64,000 nucleotides of DNA from Colwellia sp. E2M01 (GTDB lineage: Bacteria; Pseudomonadota; Gammaproteobacteria; Enterobacterales; Alteromonadaceae), in the NCBI RefSeq assembly GCF_018860585.1, contig NZ_JAHKPR010000041.1, forward strand, positions 7,423 through 71,422, written 5' to 3'. The translations under genes were made by a program, and so were the position numbers. The notes beneath the pieces are model-generated. The model was not told the origin of the DNA. It ran no database searches and was given only the letters and a program-made list of their open reading frames with translations. This document shows positions 54,700 through 64,000 of the stretch, piece by piece. Every line of letters begins with the position of its first letter. The stretch's first letter is position 1.

Positions 54700-57600
54700 T
54701 TACTTTATTAAATCATTTAATATATTGGCAATTAACGTAAAGCGTTGTTGAGTATCCTCGTTGGCTTTAACAAATTTTAATTTACTTGCGCCTGCCATGC
54801 TATACATTGCAGGGTTCTTTTGAATCAAACCAATAATTAACATAGGATCAACTGTGGTATTATTACTAAACTCAATTGAGCCACCTGTAGCACTTGCTTC
54901 AATACGAGATATGCCGATGGTTTGTGCTCTAAGTCGTAATTTAGCAACTTGAATTAAGTTTTTACTTGGTTGCGGCAATAAACCAAAACGGTCAATTAAT
55001 TCTACTTGAATATCATCTAACTCGTTTTTAGTTTTACAACTAGCGATACGTTTATATAAACTTAAACGTAAGCTGACATCAAAAATATAGTCTTCAGGTA
55101 ATAGCGCAGGAATACGCAGTTCAATTTCTGTTTGATTCGACATTACTTGATCAAGAGATAGTTGCTTACCTTCTTTTAAGGCTTCAACTGCTTGGTCGAG
55201 CATTTCCATGTATAAGCTAAAACCTATTTGGCTCATGGAGCCACTTTGGTCTTCACCTAATAACTCCCCAGCACCACGAATTTCTAAATCGTGGGTTGCT
55301 AGGGTAAAACCAGCACCTAAATCTTCTAAGGATGCGATGGCGTCTAAACGTTTTTTAGCATCTTTAGTCATGCGCTTTTCATGCGGCGTTAATAAATAGG
55401 CATAAGCTTGGTGATGCGAGCGACCAACACGACCACGTAACTGATGAAGTTGGGCTAAACCTAGATGATCAGCTCTATCCATAATAATAGTGTTGGCACT
55501 TGGTACATCAATACCGGTTTCAATAATGGTGGTACAAACAATCACGTTAAAGCGTTGGTGATAAAAATCACTCATTATTCGCTCTAATTCACGTTCATTC
55601 ATTTGACCGTGCGCTGTAACAACACGCGCTTCGGGTACTAACTTTTGAATATCAGCAGCGGTTTTATCAATGGTATCAACATGATTATGCAAGTAGTAAA
55701 CCTGACCACCACGTAAAGTTTCACGTAAAATAGCTTCGCGAATTAACGCTTCATCGTGTTCACGTACAAAGGTTTTTACCGCTAAACGTTTTGCTGGCGG
55801 TGTGGCGATGATTGATAAATCACGCATGCCGCCCATCGCCATATTTAAAGTACGAGGAATAGGCGTTGCAGTAAGAGTTAAAATATCAACATTGCTGCGT
55901 AGCTGTTTGATCTTTTCTTTTTGTTTAACACCGAATCTGTGCTCTTCATCAACCACTAATAATCCGAGGTCTTTATATTTAATACTATTTTGCAGCAGTT
56001 TATGGGTACCAATAAGAATATCAACGTGTCCTGACTCAACGCGGGCAATCACTTCCTTTTGCTCTTTAGCGCTTTTAAAGCGAGATAATACTTCGGTGGT
56101 TACTGGCCAGTTAGCAAAGCGGTCTCTGAAGTTTTCGTAATGTTGTTGTGCAAGTAAGGTGGTTGGTACAAGTATTGCCACTTGTTTACCATCATTAACA
56201 GCAATAAACGCGGCGCGCATAGCCACTTCGGTTTTACCAAAACCAACATCACCACACACCAGTCTGTCCATGGTTTTGTGCGATAACATGTCGCTAACCA
56301 CGGCGTTGATGGCTTGTTTTTGATCGAAGGTTTCTTCAAAACCAAAGCTGTTACTAAAGGCTTGGTAATCTTGTTTGTCACGTTTAAAGGTATGACCGTG
56401 ATTACTGGCGCGTTTAGCGTAAATATCGAGTAAATCTGCAGCAACGTCACGTACTTTCTCAGCGGCTTTTTGTTTAGCTTTACTCCAAGTATCGGTACCT
56501 AATTTATGTAAAGGTGCGTTTTCACTATCAGCACCAGAATAGCGGCCAATTAAGTGTAATGAGCTAACAGGTACATAAAGTTTGGCTTCGTTGGCGTAAC
56601 TGAGCATTAAAAATTCAGTAACTATTCCGCCATTTTCAATGGTCTGTAAGCCTAAGTAACGACCAATACCATGTTCTATATGTACTACAGGTTGGCCGAT
56701 GGTTAATTCTGCTAGATTTTTAAATAAAGCGTCCGCTTGTAAGTCTTGCGCTTTAGTTCTGCGCCTAGCCTGTGAAACATGATCGCCCAGTAATTCAGCT
56801 TCTGTGACTAAAGCAATGGCATTTTTCTGGCTATGACCTTTGGCTTGAAACGAAAAACCCTGCGTTAAACTGTTAACGGTAATACCAATACTATCGTCAG
56901 CATTGATAAAGTCATCAAGATTATCAAATTGTGCAGGCTTGATATTATCGCGCTCTAATAATTCAAGTACGCTTTCACGGCGACCTTGGCTTTGCGCGAT
57001 AAACAGTACTTTGCTAGGGGTAAGTTTACTGGCAATAAATTTATTAATTAATTCAAAAGGCTGTTTTAGCTTATGATTAATTGTTAAGTCGGGTAGGGCG
57101 CTAACATCAAAGTAAATTTCACTGCTTTTCGTTTTACTCTTAACATCGCTTTCAGCATTAACTGTTTCGCTAGTACTTTCGCTAGTACTTTCGCTAGTCT
57201 TTTCGGTAATAAGCTGCTCGTTATTATCATCTTCTTTAGCGGCTAATAAAGCGTTGTCATTTAACGCCGTGGTTTGTATTGCTAGCTGCTTAGTGATAGT
57301 AATTCGGTCAAACGGTTTTAATGCGCTATAAAGTTGAGTTGCGGTTAAAAATAACTGATCTGGTGGCAATAAAGGTCGAGTTGGATCATAACGTCTGTTT
57401 TCATAACGATATTCTATATCAAGCCAATAGGTAGAAAGTGAGTCCTCGATATCGCCACTAACCACCACTAAAGTGTCATTAGTTAAATAATCACATAATG
57501 TGTTACTTAACGTATTGGTTGGAGCTTCTTTTTGGTTATAAACGTCTTTATTAAAGAATAGAGGCAAGTAATATTCAATACCTGGCGGTAATATGCCATT

Positions 57601-58383
57601 GCTGACTTTATGGTAAACCGATTCTTTATGAATATTTCCGCTAAATTGCTCACGAAACTGACTACGAAATAAGTTTATGCCGGCTTCATCAATAGGAAAC
57701 TCATGAGCGGGCAGTAAATTAATTTCGTCAATTTTGTCTTTAGAGCGCTGACTTTCTGGATCAAACAGTCTTATTTCTTCAATTTCATCATCAAAAAAAT
57801 CTAAACGAAAAGGCGTTTTACTGCCCATAGGGAAAAGATCTAAAATAGCGCCACGGGCTGAAAACTCACCATGCTCAAGAACTTGGTCGACATTACGATA
57901 ACCACTTTCTTGCAGTGCTTGGCGCATTTGATGTAAGTCTTTACGATCGCCTTTTTTAATGATTAAACTATTGGCTTCTATATATTGTTTTGGTGCAAGT
58001 TTTTGTACCAAAGTGGTGACAGGCACAATAATAATGCCGCTTTTCATACGCGATAATTGATATAAGGTCGCTAAACGTTGCGAGATGATGTCTTGGTGTG
58101 GTGAAAAATTATCGTAAGGCAATGTTTCCCAATCCGGAAACAAACAAATACTGATTGTATCGTGTTTATCTTTTTTCGCTAAACTGCTTAGTTCTTGTTC
58201 TATTTTAAGCGCTTGTGGTGTGTTATTGGTAATTAATAGAATCGGTGTTTGCGCTGTTTTTACTGCTTGATAAAGTGCAACACTGCTACTGCTACCATGT
58301 AAGTTATGCCAACTTTTTTTATCTGGGTTTTTACCACGGCGTTTCGCCAATACTGGGGTTAACAGGCTGCTTACTTTACTCAT
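54700..58383 (-). CDS. mfd: transcription-repair coupling factor
   Basis: ATP-dependent translocase that removes stalled RNA polymerase and recruits UvrA. The 1227-residue protein has a UvrB-like N-terminus (FPDWETLPYDNFSPHQD), the CarD-like RID domain (PVVHIEHGIGRYLGLQ), Walker A CGDVGFGKTEVAMRAAF, DEEHRFGVKQKE, TATPIPRTLNMAM, GQMNERELERIM, ETGIDVPSANT, QLRGRVGRS, and the TRCF C-terminal domain. A low-complexity insert around residues 375-425 includes a 12-base tandem repeat reading SESTSEST. About 80 residues longer than E. coli Mfd (1148). Confidence 0.97.
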   Translation of the reverse strand: MSKVSSLLTPVLAKRRGKNPDKKSWHNLHGSSSSVALYQAVKTAQTPILLITNNTPQALKIEQELSSLAKKDKHDTISICLFPDWETLPYDNFSPHQDIISQRLATLYQLSRMKSGIIIVPVTTLVQKLAPKQYIEANSLIIKKGDRKDLHQMRQALQESGYRNVDQVLEHGEFSARGAILDLFPMGSKTPFRLDFFDDEIEEIRLFDPESQRSKDKIDEINLLPAHEFPIDEAGINLFRSQFREQFSGNIHKESVYHKVSNGILPPGIEYYLPLFFNKDVYNQKEAPTNTLSNTLCDYLTNDTLVVVSGDIEDSLSTYWLDIEYRYENRRYDPTRPLLPPDQLFLTATQLYSALKPFDRITITKQLAIQTTALNDNALLAAKEDDNNEQLITEKTSESTSESTSETVNAESDVKSKTKSSEIYFDVSALPDLTINHKLKQPFELINKFIASKLTPSKVLFIAQSQGRRESVLELLERDNIKPAQFDNLDDFINADDSIGITVNSLTQGFSFQAKGHSQKNAIALVTEAELLGDHVSQARRRTKAQDLQADALFKNLAELTIGQPVVHIEHGIGRYLGLQTIENGGIVTEFLMLSYANEAKLYVPVSSLHLIGRYSGADSENAPLHKLGTDTWSKAKQKAAEKVRDVAADLLDIYAKRASNHGHTFKRDKQDYQAFSNSFGFEETFDQKQAINAVVSDMLSHKTMDRLVCGDVGFGKTEVAMRAAFIAVNDGKQVAILVPTTLLAQQHYENFRDRFANWPVTTEVLSRFKSAKEQKEVIARVESGHVDILIGTHKLLQNSIKYKDLGLLVVDEEHRFGVKQKEKIKQLRSNVDILTLTATPIPRTLNMAMGGMRDLSIIATPPAKRLAVKTFVREHDEALIREAILRETLRGGQVYYLHNHVDTIDKTAADIQKLVPEARVVTAHGQMNERELERIMSDFYHQRFNVIVCTTIIETGIDVPSANTIIMDRADHLGLAQLHQLRGRVGRSHHQAYAYLLTPHEKRMTKDAKKRLDAIASLEDLGAGFTLATHDLEIRGAGELLGEDQSGSMSQIGFSLYMEMLDQAVEALKEGKQLSLDQVMSNQTEIELRIPALLPEDYIFDVSLRLSLYKRIASCKTKNELDDIQVELIDRFGLLPQPSKNLIQVAKLRLRAQTIGISRIEASATGGSIEFSNNTTVDPMLIIGLIQKNPAMYSMAGASKLKFVKANEDTQQRFTLIANILNDLIK

Positions 58384-58742
58384 GATTTCCTTACACTAAT
58401 TACAGGCGAAATTTACCAACGCAATATGCTAAATATTTTTAATTAGCAGCTATTCTAATTAAGCTAGCCGAAGATCGCTAGTGCAGATGTATTTTTGTTT
58501 GTACATTACTAGCTTATCGGGTTTTTATGAGGTGGAGTAACTCTGAGTTAGCAGCTACTTTATCAGGAGATCTATTATCATATTCAATTGGTATATTCGG
58601 CTTATTATAATGCGACTTATAGTTGTTAATTTTGACAAAAGTAAAATATCAATCTACAAATAATAATACTGTTAAGTAGTAATTAGGATTTGATTAAACG
58701 CTTAGCAGTTAATTTTATGGAATACTTTAGAAGGAATTAAAG
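58384..58742. other. intergenic region between mfd and comEA (divergent)
   Basis: No gene. An AAGGAATTAAAG ribosome site lies directly before the comEA ATG. No CRP site or ComK-like box was recognised by eye. Confidence 0.5.
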
Positions 58743-59135
58743 ATGAAAAATAGTACAGTTCTACTTAAAAAAAACTTATGCAAAACTCGCTCACTGAAAA
58801 CAAGTTTATTCAACATACATCAACTCAAAAAGTTTTTACCAACGTTAGCAATTGGTATCGCTTTACTGACAACACCATTTTCTGCTATTAGCCAAGATAC
58901 TAGTGTTACTCAGTCTGCCCAAGGAGGGGCGGTTGTTAAAGAGAAAACAGTGAACCTCAACAAGTCATCTCTTGAACAATTACTTACCTTAAAAGGTATT
59001 GGTTATAGCCGAGCTAAATCCATTATTGTTTATCGTGAACAAATGGGCGGCTTTAAATCCGTTGATGAATTAAGCCAAGTGAGTGGTGTTGGTGAAAAAA
59101 TATTAAGTGAAAATAAAGGTAGGCTTACCATTTAA
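58743..59135 (+). CDS. comEA: ComEA-family helix-hairpin-helix DNA-binding protein
   Basis: Periplasmic DNA receptor that ratchets DNA in during transformation. The 130-residue protein has a basic, long N-region, a membrane segment/signal (FLPTLAIGIALLTTPFSAIS, about 36-55), a short linker and a C-terminal HhH2 domain: VNLNKSSLEQLLTLKGIG, RAKSIIVYREQMGGFKSVDEL and VSGVGEKILSENKGRL. This is the single-domain gammaproteobacterial form. With comEC (28.4 kb) it makes two DNA-uptake components in the window. Confidence 0.92.
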   Translation: MKNSTVLLKKNLCKTRSLKTSLFNIHQLKKFLPTLAIGIALLTTPFSAISQDTSVTQSAQGGAVVKEKTVNLNKSSLEQLLTLKGIGYSRAKSIIVYREQMGGFKSVDELSQVSGVGEKILSENKGRLTI

Positions 59136-59163
59136 TCTAATATTTAATTTATATTAGTAACGT

Positions 59164-59314
59164 TAGGATCTGTTGATCTTTTAGAATTAAAATTTATATG
59201 GCGTTATGGCATATGCGTGTAGCCACCTACACATCACATGCTTTGTCTGTTCTTAATATAAAGAAGAGCAAACATGTTGCTATAAAAGAAAGCTCGAAAG
59301 ATCAACAGAGCCTA
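59164..59314. mobile_element. non-autonomous TIR element (MITE candidate)
   Basis: Left end TAGGATCTGTTGATCTTT (59164-59181) and right end AAAGATCAACAGAGCCTA (59297-59314) are inverted repeats matching at 17 of 18 positions. The outermost TA on each side could be a target-site duplication, in which case the TIRs begin GGATCTG/GGCTCTG. The 115-base interior has no coding potential. It looks like a deletion derivative of a DNA transposon. Confidence 0.65.
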
Positions 59315-59330
59315 ATAAAAAACGTGAATC

Positions 59331-59357
59331 AAAAGTCAGCTACAGCTGATTTTTTTA
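59331..59357 (+). terminator. terminator downstream of comEA and the TIR element
   Basis: TCAGC and GCTGA pair around a TACA loop, extended by AAAA with TTTTT, and followed by T residues. It is separated from the comEA stop by the MITE candidate, which may have been inserted between gene and terminator. Confidence 0.75.
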
Positions 59358-59548
59358 TGAGCGACAGGTAAATTAGTACACAAACGAGTAAGGCCTTTTA
59401 AAATCTAAATAAGATGAGCCTAAGAAAAGTTATATTAAAGTGAGCCTCTTATTACCTTTTGATATATAGAATACGTTTCTTATGATGGAAAATAGTTATA
59501 GTTATGGCATTATAGCGCCATTAATTTTTCATAAGGTTTGTATTAGCA

Positions 59549-60448
59549 ATGAATTTAACCCATTTAAAAACGCTTGAAGCTGAATCTATTCATATTTTTC
59601 GTGAAGTAGCAGCTGAATTTGATAATCCTGTGATGCTGTACTCTGTCGGTAAAGACTCTGCAGTATTATTGCACCTTGCCCGTAAAGCCTTTGCTCCAGG
59701 TAAAATCCCTTTTCCTTTATTACACGTTGATACAGACTGGAAATTTAAAGAAATGATCGCGTTTCGTGATCAAATGGCCAAAGACTACGGTTTTGATCTT
59801 TTAGTCCATAAAAACCCAGAAGGTATTGCACAAGGTATTGGTCCATTTACTCACGGTAGTGCAACGCATACTGATGTAATGAAAACTCAAGGCTTAAAGC
59901 AAGCACTTAACAAATACGGCTTTGATGCTGCATTTGGTGGCGCACGTCGTGATGAAGAAAAATCTCGTGCTAAAGAGCGTGTTTATTCTTTCCGTGATGA
60001 AAATCATCGTTGGGATCCAAAAAGCCAACGTCCAGAATTATGGAATGTTTATAACGGTAAAGTAAATAAAGGCGAAAGTATTCGTGTTTTCCCATTATCT
60101 AATTGGACTGAGCTTGATATCTGGCAGTACATCTACTTAGAAAGTATTCCAATTGTACCATTATACTTAGCGGAAAAACGCCCAGTAGTTGAGCGTGATG
60201 GTACGTTAATCATGGTTGATGATGATCGTATGCCAATTGGTGAAGACGAAGAAATACAAATGAAGAGCGTACGCTTTAGAACCTTAGGTTGTTACCCATT
60301 AACGGGTGCAGTTGAGTCTACAGCAGATACTTTACCTGAAATTATTCAAGAAATGTTGTTAACAAAAACCTCTGAGCGCCAAGGTCGTATGATAGATCAC
60401 GATAGCGCTGGCTCAATGGAGAAGAAGAAAATGGAAGGTTACTTCTAA
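59549..60448 (+). CDS. cysD: sulfate adenylyltransferase subunit 2
   Basis: ATP-pyrophosphatase subunit that forms APS from sulfate and ATP with CysN. The 299-residue protein has the PP-loop [70 protein letters not shown] (motif core [12 protein letters not shown]), and GCYPLTGA. It ends KKKMEGYF as in E. coli (302). It starts the cysDN-SLC13-cysC run. Confidence 0.97.
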   Translation: MNLTHLKTLEAESIHIFREVAAEFDNPVMLYSVGKDSAVLLHLARKAFAPGKIPFPLLHVDTDWKFKEMIAFRDQMAKDYGFDLLVHKNPEGIAQGIGPFTHGSATHTDVMKTQGLKQALNKYGFDAAFGGARRDEEKSRAKERVYSFRDENHRWDPKSQRPELWNVYNGKVNKGESIRVFPLSNWTELDIWQYIYLESIPIVPLYLAEKRPVVERDGTLIMVDDDRMPIGEDEEIQMKSVRFRTLGCYPLTGAVESTADTLPEIIQEMLLTKTSERQGRMIDHDSAGSMEKKKMEGYF

Positions 60449-60553
60449 GCTTTTTGCTTTTAAGTACTCTTGTAAGTACTTAAGTTAAACCACCATTTTC
60501 ACCATAACATTATTTGTTAATAATAATTGATTAGACATTTGGAAGTAAAAATT

Positions 60554-61954
60554 ATGAGTCACCAATCAAATTTAATTGAAGACGATATTCAAGCTTATTT
60601 AAAGCAACATGAAAACAAAGAATTAGTACGCTTTTTAACATGTGGTAGCGTAGATGACGGTAAAAGTACCTTAATCGGTCGTTTATTACATGATTCAAAA
60701 ATGATCTTTGAAGATCAACTAGCGGCTATTGAAAAAGATTCTAAAAAATCAGGTACAACGGGCGAAGCCGTTGATTTAGCTTTATTAGTAGATGGTTTAC
60801 AGTCAGAGCGTGAGCAGGGCATTACTATTGATGTAGCTTACCGTTATTTCTCAACAGATAAGCGTAAGTTTATTATTGCAGATACTCCTGGCCACGAGCA
60901 ATACACACGTAACATGGCAACAGGTGCGTCTACTTGTGATATCGCCATCATCTTAATTGATGCGCGTTACGGCGTACAAACGCAAACTCGTCGTCATTCT
61001 TTCATTTGTTCATTATTGGGTATTAAGCATATTGTTGTTGCGGTAAACAAAATGGATTTGGTTGGCTATTCGCAAGAGCGTTACCAAGAAATTAAGAAAG
61101 AATACCGTGAATTAACAGAGTCTCTTACCTTTAGTGATATTCGTTTTGTTCCTATGTCAGCACTTAACGGTGACAATGTAGTTGAAGAAAGTGAAAATAT
61201 GCCTTGGTATCCGGGCGCTACTTTAATGAAGCTGCTTAATACCATTGATATTAAAACCAAAGATGACTTCACTCCATTTCGTTACCAAGTACAATATGTT
61301 AACCGTCCTAACCTAGATTTCCGTGGTTTTGCGGGTACTGTTGGTGCTGGTCATGTCTTAGTAGGCGATACCATTGTTGCACTACCTTCTGGTAAAGAAA
61401 GTGTTGTTAAAGAAATAGTTACTTTTGACGGTAATATTGAACGTGCTGATAAAGGTATGGCGGTAACGCTTACGTTAGAAGACGAAATTGATATCAGCCG
61501 TGGTGAAATGATTGTTAAAAAAGGTAGTTTACCTGTTTCATCAAAAGAGTTTAGTGCAACGGTTGTGTGGATGCATGAAAACGAACTTGAGCCAGGTCGT
61601 GAATACTTTATCAAGCACGGTAGTAAAATGACTACAGGTCATGCAAAAACTATTGCCAGCAAGTATGACGTTAACACCATGGAAAAATTACCTAGTGCTC
61701 AATTAGCGGTAAACGATATTGGTTTAGTTGATTTTGTTGTTGGTGAAACGCTACATTTTGACGCTTACCAAGATAACCGTGAAACAGGTGCTTTTATCAT
61801 TATTGACCGTTTAAGTAATGTAACGGTTGGTGCAGGTATGATTAATAATGCACTTGATGAGAAAGTAACTGAGTACTCAGCGTTTGAATTAGAATTAAAT
61901 GCTTTAGTTCGTAAGCAATTCCCACACTGGGGTGCTCGCGACATTACTAAATAG
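60554..61954 (+). CDS. cysN: sulfate adenylyltransferase subunit 1 (GTPase)
   Basis: EF-Tu-like GTPase that drives APS synthesis with CysD. The 466-residue protein has G1 GSVDDGKST (31-39), G3 [18 protein letters not shown]4 NKMDLV, then beta-barrel domains 2 and 3. It lacks a CysC (APS kinase) fusion, and a separate cysC follows. The ATG at 60554 has GGAAG eight bases upstream. The in-frame ATT/ATG extension to 60527 gives nine extra residues and was rejected. It lies 105 bases after cysD. Confidence 0.96.
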   Translation: MSHQSNLIEDDIQAYLKQHENKELVRFLTCGSVDDGKSTLIGRLLHDSKMIFEDQLAAIEKDSKKSGTTGEAVDLALLVDGLQSEREQGITIDVAYRYFSTDKRKFIIADTPGHEQYTRNMATGASTCDIAIILIDARYGVQTQTRRHSFICSLLGIKHIVVAVNKMDLVGYSQERYQEIKKEYRELTESLTFSDIRFVPMSALNGDNVVEESENMPWYPGATLMKLLNTIDIKTKDDFTPFRYQVQYVNRPNLDFRGFAGTVGAGHVLVGDTIVALPSGKESVVKEIVTFDGNIERADKGMAVTLTLEDEIDISRGEMIVKKGSLPVSSKEFSATVVWMHENELEPGREYFIKHGSKMTTGHAKTIASKYDVNTMEKLPSAQLAVNDIGLVDFVVGETLHFDAYQDNRETGAFIIIDRLSNVTVGAGMINNALDEKVTEYSAFELELNALVRKQFPHWGARDITK

Positions 61955-62015
61955 GTTTTAGCTTATTTAGTAGGTTTTAGTTCAATATACGTTATGCACT
62001 TAAGTGCGACTAAAT

Positions 62016-62052
62016 CGCCATAAGCTCTGTTAAGAGTTTGTGGCGTCTTTTT
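62016..62052 (+). terminator. hairpin between cysN and the SLC13 permease gene
   Basis: CGCCA and TGGCG form the base of a stem that continues with AAGCTCT and AGAGTTT, closing on a short loop, followed by TCTTTTTAT. It may partly separate cysDN from the downstream genes. Confidence 0.75.
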
Positions 62053-62091
62053 ATAAGCTTAACTCTAAACATAAACATAAGTAGATCATAA

Positions 62092-63819
62092 ATGATAATA
62101 GCGCAGTGGTTGATGATAGCGGTTTTTATAACCACATTTATCGGCTTAGTTAAATACAGTAAAGTCCCAGAACGTGTTTTTTCTGTGACTGTTTTAGTGT
62201 GTTTATCGCTGTCGTTTGTTAGCGTTGATGATATTTTAACGAATGCGGTTAACCCTGGCTTAGTTACTCTTGTGCTATTGGTGCTATGTTCTTTTGCTTT
62301 TGAGCGAACCAGTATTTTAAGGCGTTTATCTGCAGGGGTTTTTCAAGGCTCTAAAGTCAAATCAAGTTTACGTTTGTTAGTTGGTACGGCGTTCGCTTCC
62401 GCTATTATGAGTAATACCGCGGTGGTAGCAACCTTGATTAATACCGTGAAAAAAAATAAATTAATCAATTCCGGTAAATTATTATTGCCCTTATCTTTTG
62501 CGGCTATTTTAGGTGGAACACTTACCTTAGTTGGTACTTCAACTAATTTAATCGTAAACAGCTTATTGATAAAACAAGGTCACCAAGGCTTTGGTTTCTT
62601 TGACTTTACCCTGATAGGTTTAGCAGCCTTTATTTTATGTCTTATCGTCATTCTTTTTAGAAGTCGCACTTTACCTGATATTGGTAGTGATGACTTAACC
62701 ACAGATAATTATTTACTTGAAGCCGAAGTGTCAACTTCATCAACTCTTATAGGTAAGTCTGTTGAAGAAAATGGTTTAAGAAATTTAGACTCATTATTTC
62801 TTGTTGAAATAGTGCGCCAGGGGCGATTAATTTCAGCTATTTGTCCAGAAGAGCTAGTACAAGCAAATGACAAGCTTATTTTCAGTGGTGATATTTCAAA
62901 AGTGTTAACGTTACAACAATTTGACGGTTTAAGTTTATACGCCGAGCAAGATGATTTATTACGTGATAACTTAACCGAAGTATTACTTAAAAGTGATTCT
63001 GCCATTGTTGGCAAAAGCTTAAAACAGGCTGGCTTTCGCGCACGTTTTGATGCTGCGGTTGTTGCTGTTCGCCGCGAAGGTAGCGCGTTATCAGGTAAGT
63101 TAGGTGATATTGTTTTGCAATCAGGTGATTTTCTAGTGTTGGCCGTTGGTAAAGACTTTGCAACACGTACTAACTTATCGAAAAATTTCTATATATTATC
63201 AGGTCGCCAAGCTGACAATATGCTAAGTGGTTGGCGCGATCATGCCACTGTTTGGGGGTTTATTACTAGTATTTTAGTGTCTGTATTCACACCGTTACCG
63301 TTATTGAACTGTTTGTTTATTTATATCGCTTTTTTAATTTTTAGTGGCGCATTAACAGTAAACGAAATTAAAAGACGCTTTCCTCTCGAGATATGGATGA
63401 TAGTATTAGGTGCGCTAACGTTAGCCTCCGCTATAGAAAATACAGGCATAGCAGGCATGTTTGCACAAAGTATTGAAGGATTTTTACATGACCAAAGTAT
63501 CTATATTGCCTTTGTACTTATTTTTGTTTTAACCCTGATACTAACCGAATTAATTACTAACAGCGCCGCAGCGGCGTTAGCTTTTCCTATCGCTTATAAT
63601 ATTGCCCTTGGTTTAGGCGTTGATCCTACGCCATTTGTAATGGCAGTAGCTTTTGCGGCAAGCGGTAGTTTTATCAGCCCGTACGGTTATCAAACCAATG
63701 TTATGGTGTATAACGCTGGTAATTATCAGTTAAGCGACTTTGTAAAGTTTGGTTTACCTATTTCAATCATTTATAGTATTACCGTGATCTTTATGATCCC
63801 GTTAGTGTTTCCTTTTTAA
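62092..63819 (+). CDS. SLC13-family (sodium/sulfate-type) permease with RCK_C domains
   Basis: The 575-residue inner-membrane transporter has about eleven helices. SNTAVVATLINTVKK and GTSTNLIVNSLL form the first anion/sodium-binding hairpin, TNSAAAALAFPIAYN is the second, and two TrkA-C (RCK_C) domains (about 205-375) lie between the halves. This is the CitMHS/SLC13 architecture. Its place between cysN and cysC indicates sulfate uptake in place of an ABC CysTWA system. Substrate is inferred from context only. Confidence 0.9.
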   Translation: MIIAQWLMIAVFITTFIGLVKYSKVPERVFSVTVLVCLSLSFVSVDDILTNAVNPGLVTLVLLVLCSFAFERTSILRRLSAGVFQGSKVKSSLRLLVGTAFASAIMSNTAVVATLINTVKKNKLINSGKLLLPLSFAAILGGTLTLVGTSTNLIVNSLLIKQGHQGFGFFDFTLIGLAAFILCLIVILFRSRTLPDIGSDDLTTDNYLLEAEVSTSSTLIGKSVEENGLRNLDSLFLVEIVRQGRLISAICPEELVQANDKLIFSGDISKVLTLQQFDGLSLYAEQDDLLRDNLTEVLLKSDSAIVGKSLKQAGFRARFDAAVVAVRREGSALSGKLGDIVLQSGDFLVLAVGKDFATRTNLSKNFYILSGRQADNMLSGWRDHATVWGFITSILVSVFTPLPLLNCLFIYIAFLIFSGALTVNEIKRRFPLEIWMIVLGALTLASAIENTGIAGMFAQSIEGFLHDQSIYIAFVLIFVLTLILTELITNSAAAALAFPIAYNIALGLGVDPTPFVMAVAFAASGSFISPYGYQTNVMVYNAGNYQLSDFVKFGLPISIIYSITVIFMIPLVFPF

Positions 63820-63880
63820 TCTATTTACGTAAATCTGGGTTGTTAAAATAACCGAGTAAAATATCGAGAATGAGATCACC

Positions 63881-64000
63881 ATGAAAACAGAAAATACCGT
63901 TTGGCATAATCAACAAATCAGTAAAGAACAACGTGCAAACTTAAAACAACAAAAACCAGCATTACTTTGGTATACCGGGTTAAGTGGCTCAGGTAAATCT
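63881..64000 (+). CDS. cysC: adenylylsulfate kinase, N-terminal part (cut by window end)
   Basis: Phosphorylates APS to PAPS. Only 40 residues are present: ENTVWHNQQISKEQRA and then LLWYTGLSGSGKS, the CysC start with its P-loop. The frame is open to the last base, so the gene continues beyond the window. The ATG is 61 bases after the SLC13 stop, in the same run. GAGATCACC sits just upstream. Confidence 0.93.
   Translation, partial: MKTENTVWHNQQISKEQRANLKQQKPALLWYTGLSGSGKS

Larger units (their letters stand above)
59136..59548. other. intergenic region between comEA and cysD
   Basis: Carries the 151-base TIR-bounded element (59164-59314), the comEA terminator (59331-59357) and, by position, the cysD promoter. 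No gene. Confidence 0.6.

Noticed and set aside
56100-56450. 116-residue frame on the same strand within mfd
   Set aside because: An out-of-frame reading of the mfd helicase region; mfd itself is unbroken there.

Overview
The window is a chromosomal segment of an AT-rich marine gammaproteobacterium. The housekeeping genes (aspS, ruvC/ruvA/ruvB, comEC-msbA-lpxK-ycaR-kdsB, mfd next to csiV, cysD-cysN-SLC13-cysC, cmoA/cmoB, sbcB, a lysine-riboswitch lysC) are of Alteromonadales type. The low GC and lysine/asparagine/isoleucine-rich proteins suggest a psychrophilic Colwellia-like organism. That taxonomic call is inference from gene content and order. No rRNA, tRNA, CRISPR array or intact prophage was seen.

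Layout. 0.2-7.8 kb: yafS-type methyltransferase, a Nif3/YbgI metal protein, an ElyC-like envelope protein, lysC behind a complete L-box riboswitch, glutathione peroxidase, exonuclease I and one unrecognised gene. 7.9-15.4 kb: a thinned-out surface polysaccharide locus (wzz, decayed IS3-type transposase, wecA, gmd-fcl, galU) with long non-coding gaps and no glycosyltransferase, flippase or polymerase. 15.7-18.3 kb: patatin-like lipase downstream of a dGTPase of the type linked to phage defence. 18.7-28.1 kb: a 7TMR diguanylate cyclase, cmoB/cmoA, aspS, the ruv genes and a DUF2062 protein. Three copies of a dispersed palindromic repeat interrupt the cmo and ruv gene groups. 28.4-35.2 kb: comEC and the lipid A/KDO operon.

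35.7-51.3 kb is the most unusual part. It holds a bacterial lipoxygenase with all expected iron ligands, and a 1689-residue Ser/Thr kinase-like/ATPase/GAF/diguanylate cyclase fusion. It also holds the ribosomal oxygenase roxA, a DoxX-like membrane protein, a lipoprotein with an alginate-lyase-like (PL5-type) C-terminus, and an HD-GYP phosphodiesterase fused to a periplasmic solute-binding sensor. 51.5-64 kb: rsuA, a DUF1244 protein, csiV, mfd, comEA, a small TIR-bounded element, and sulfate activation (cysD, cysN, an SLC13 permease, and cysC cut off by the window end).

How they work together. Two diguanylate cyclases and one HD-GYP protein point to dense c-di-GMP signalling. ComEC and ComEA are two parts of a DNA-uptake route. 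The wecA/gmd/fcl/galU set and msbA/lpxK/kdsB serve the outer surface. The last four genes import sulfate and convert it to PAPS. The strongest candidates for something new are the lipoxygenase, the kinase-to-c-di-GMP fusion, the HD-GYP protein with a split catalytic domain, and the dGTPase-patatin pair.
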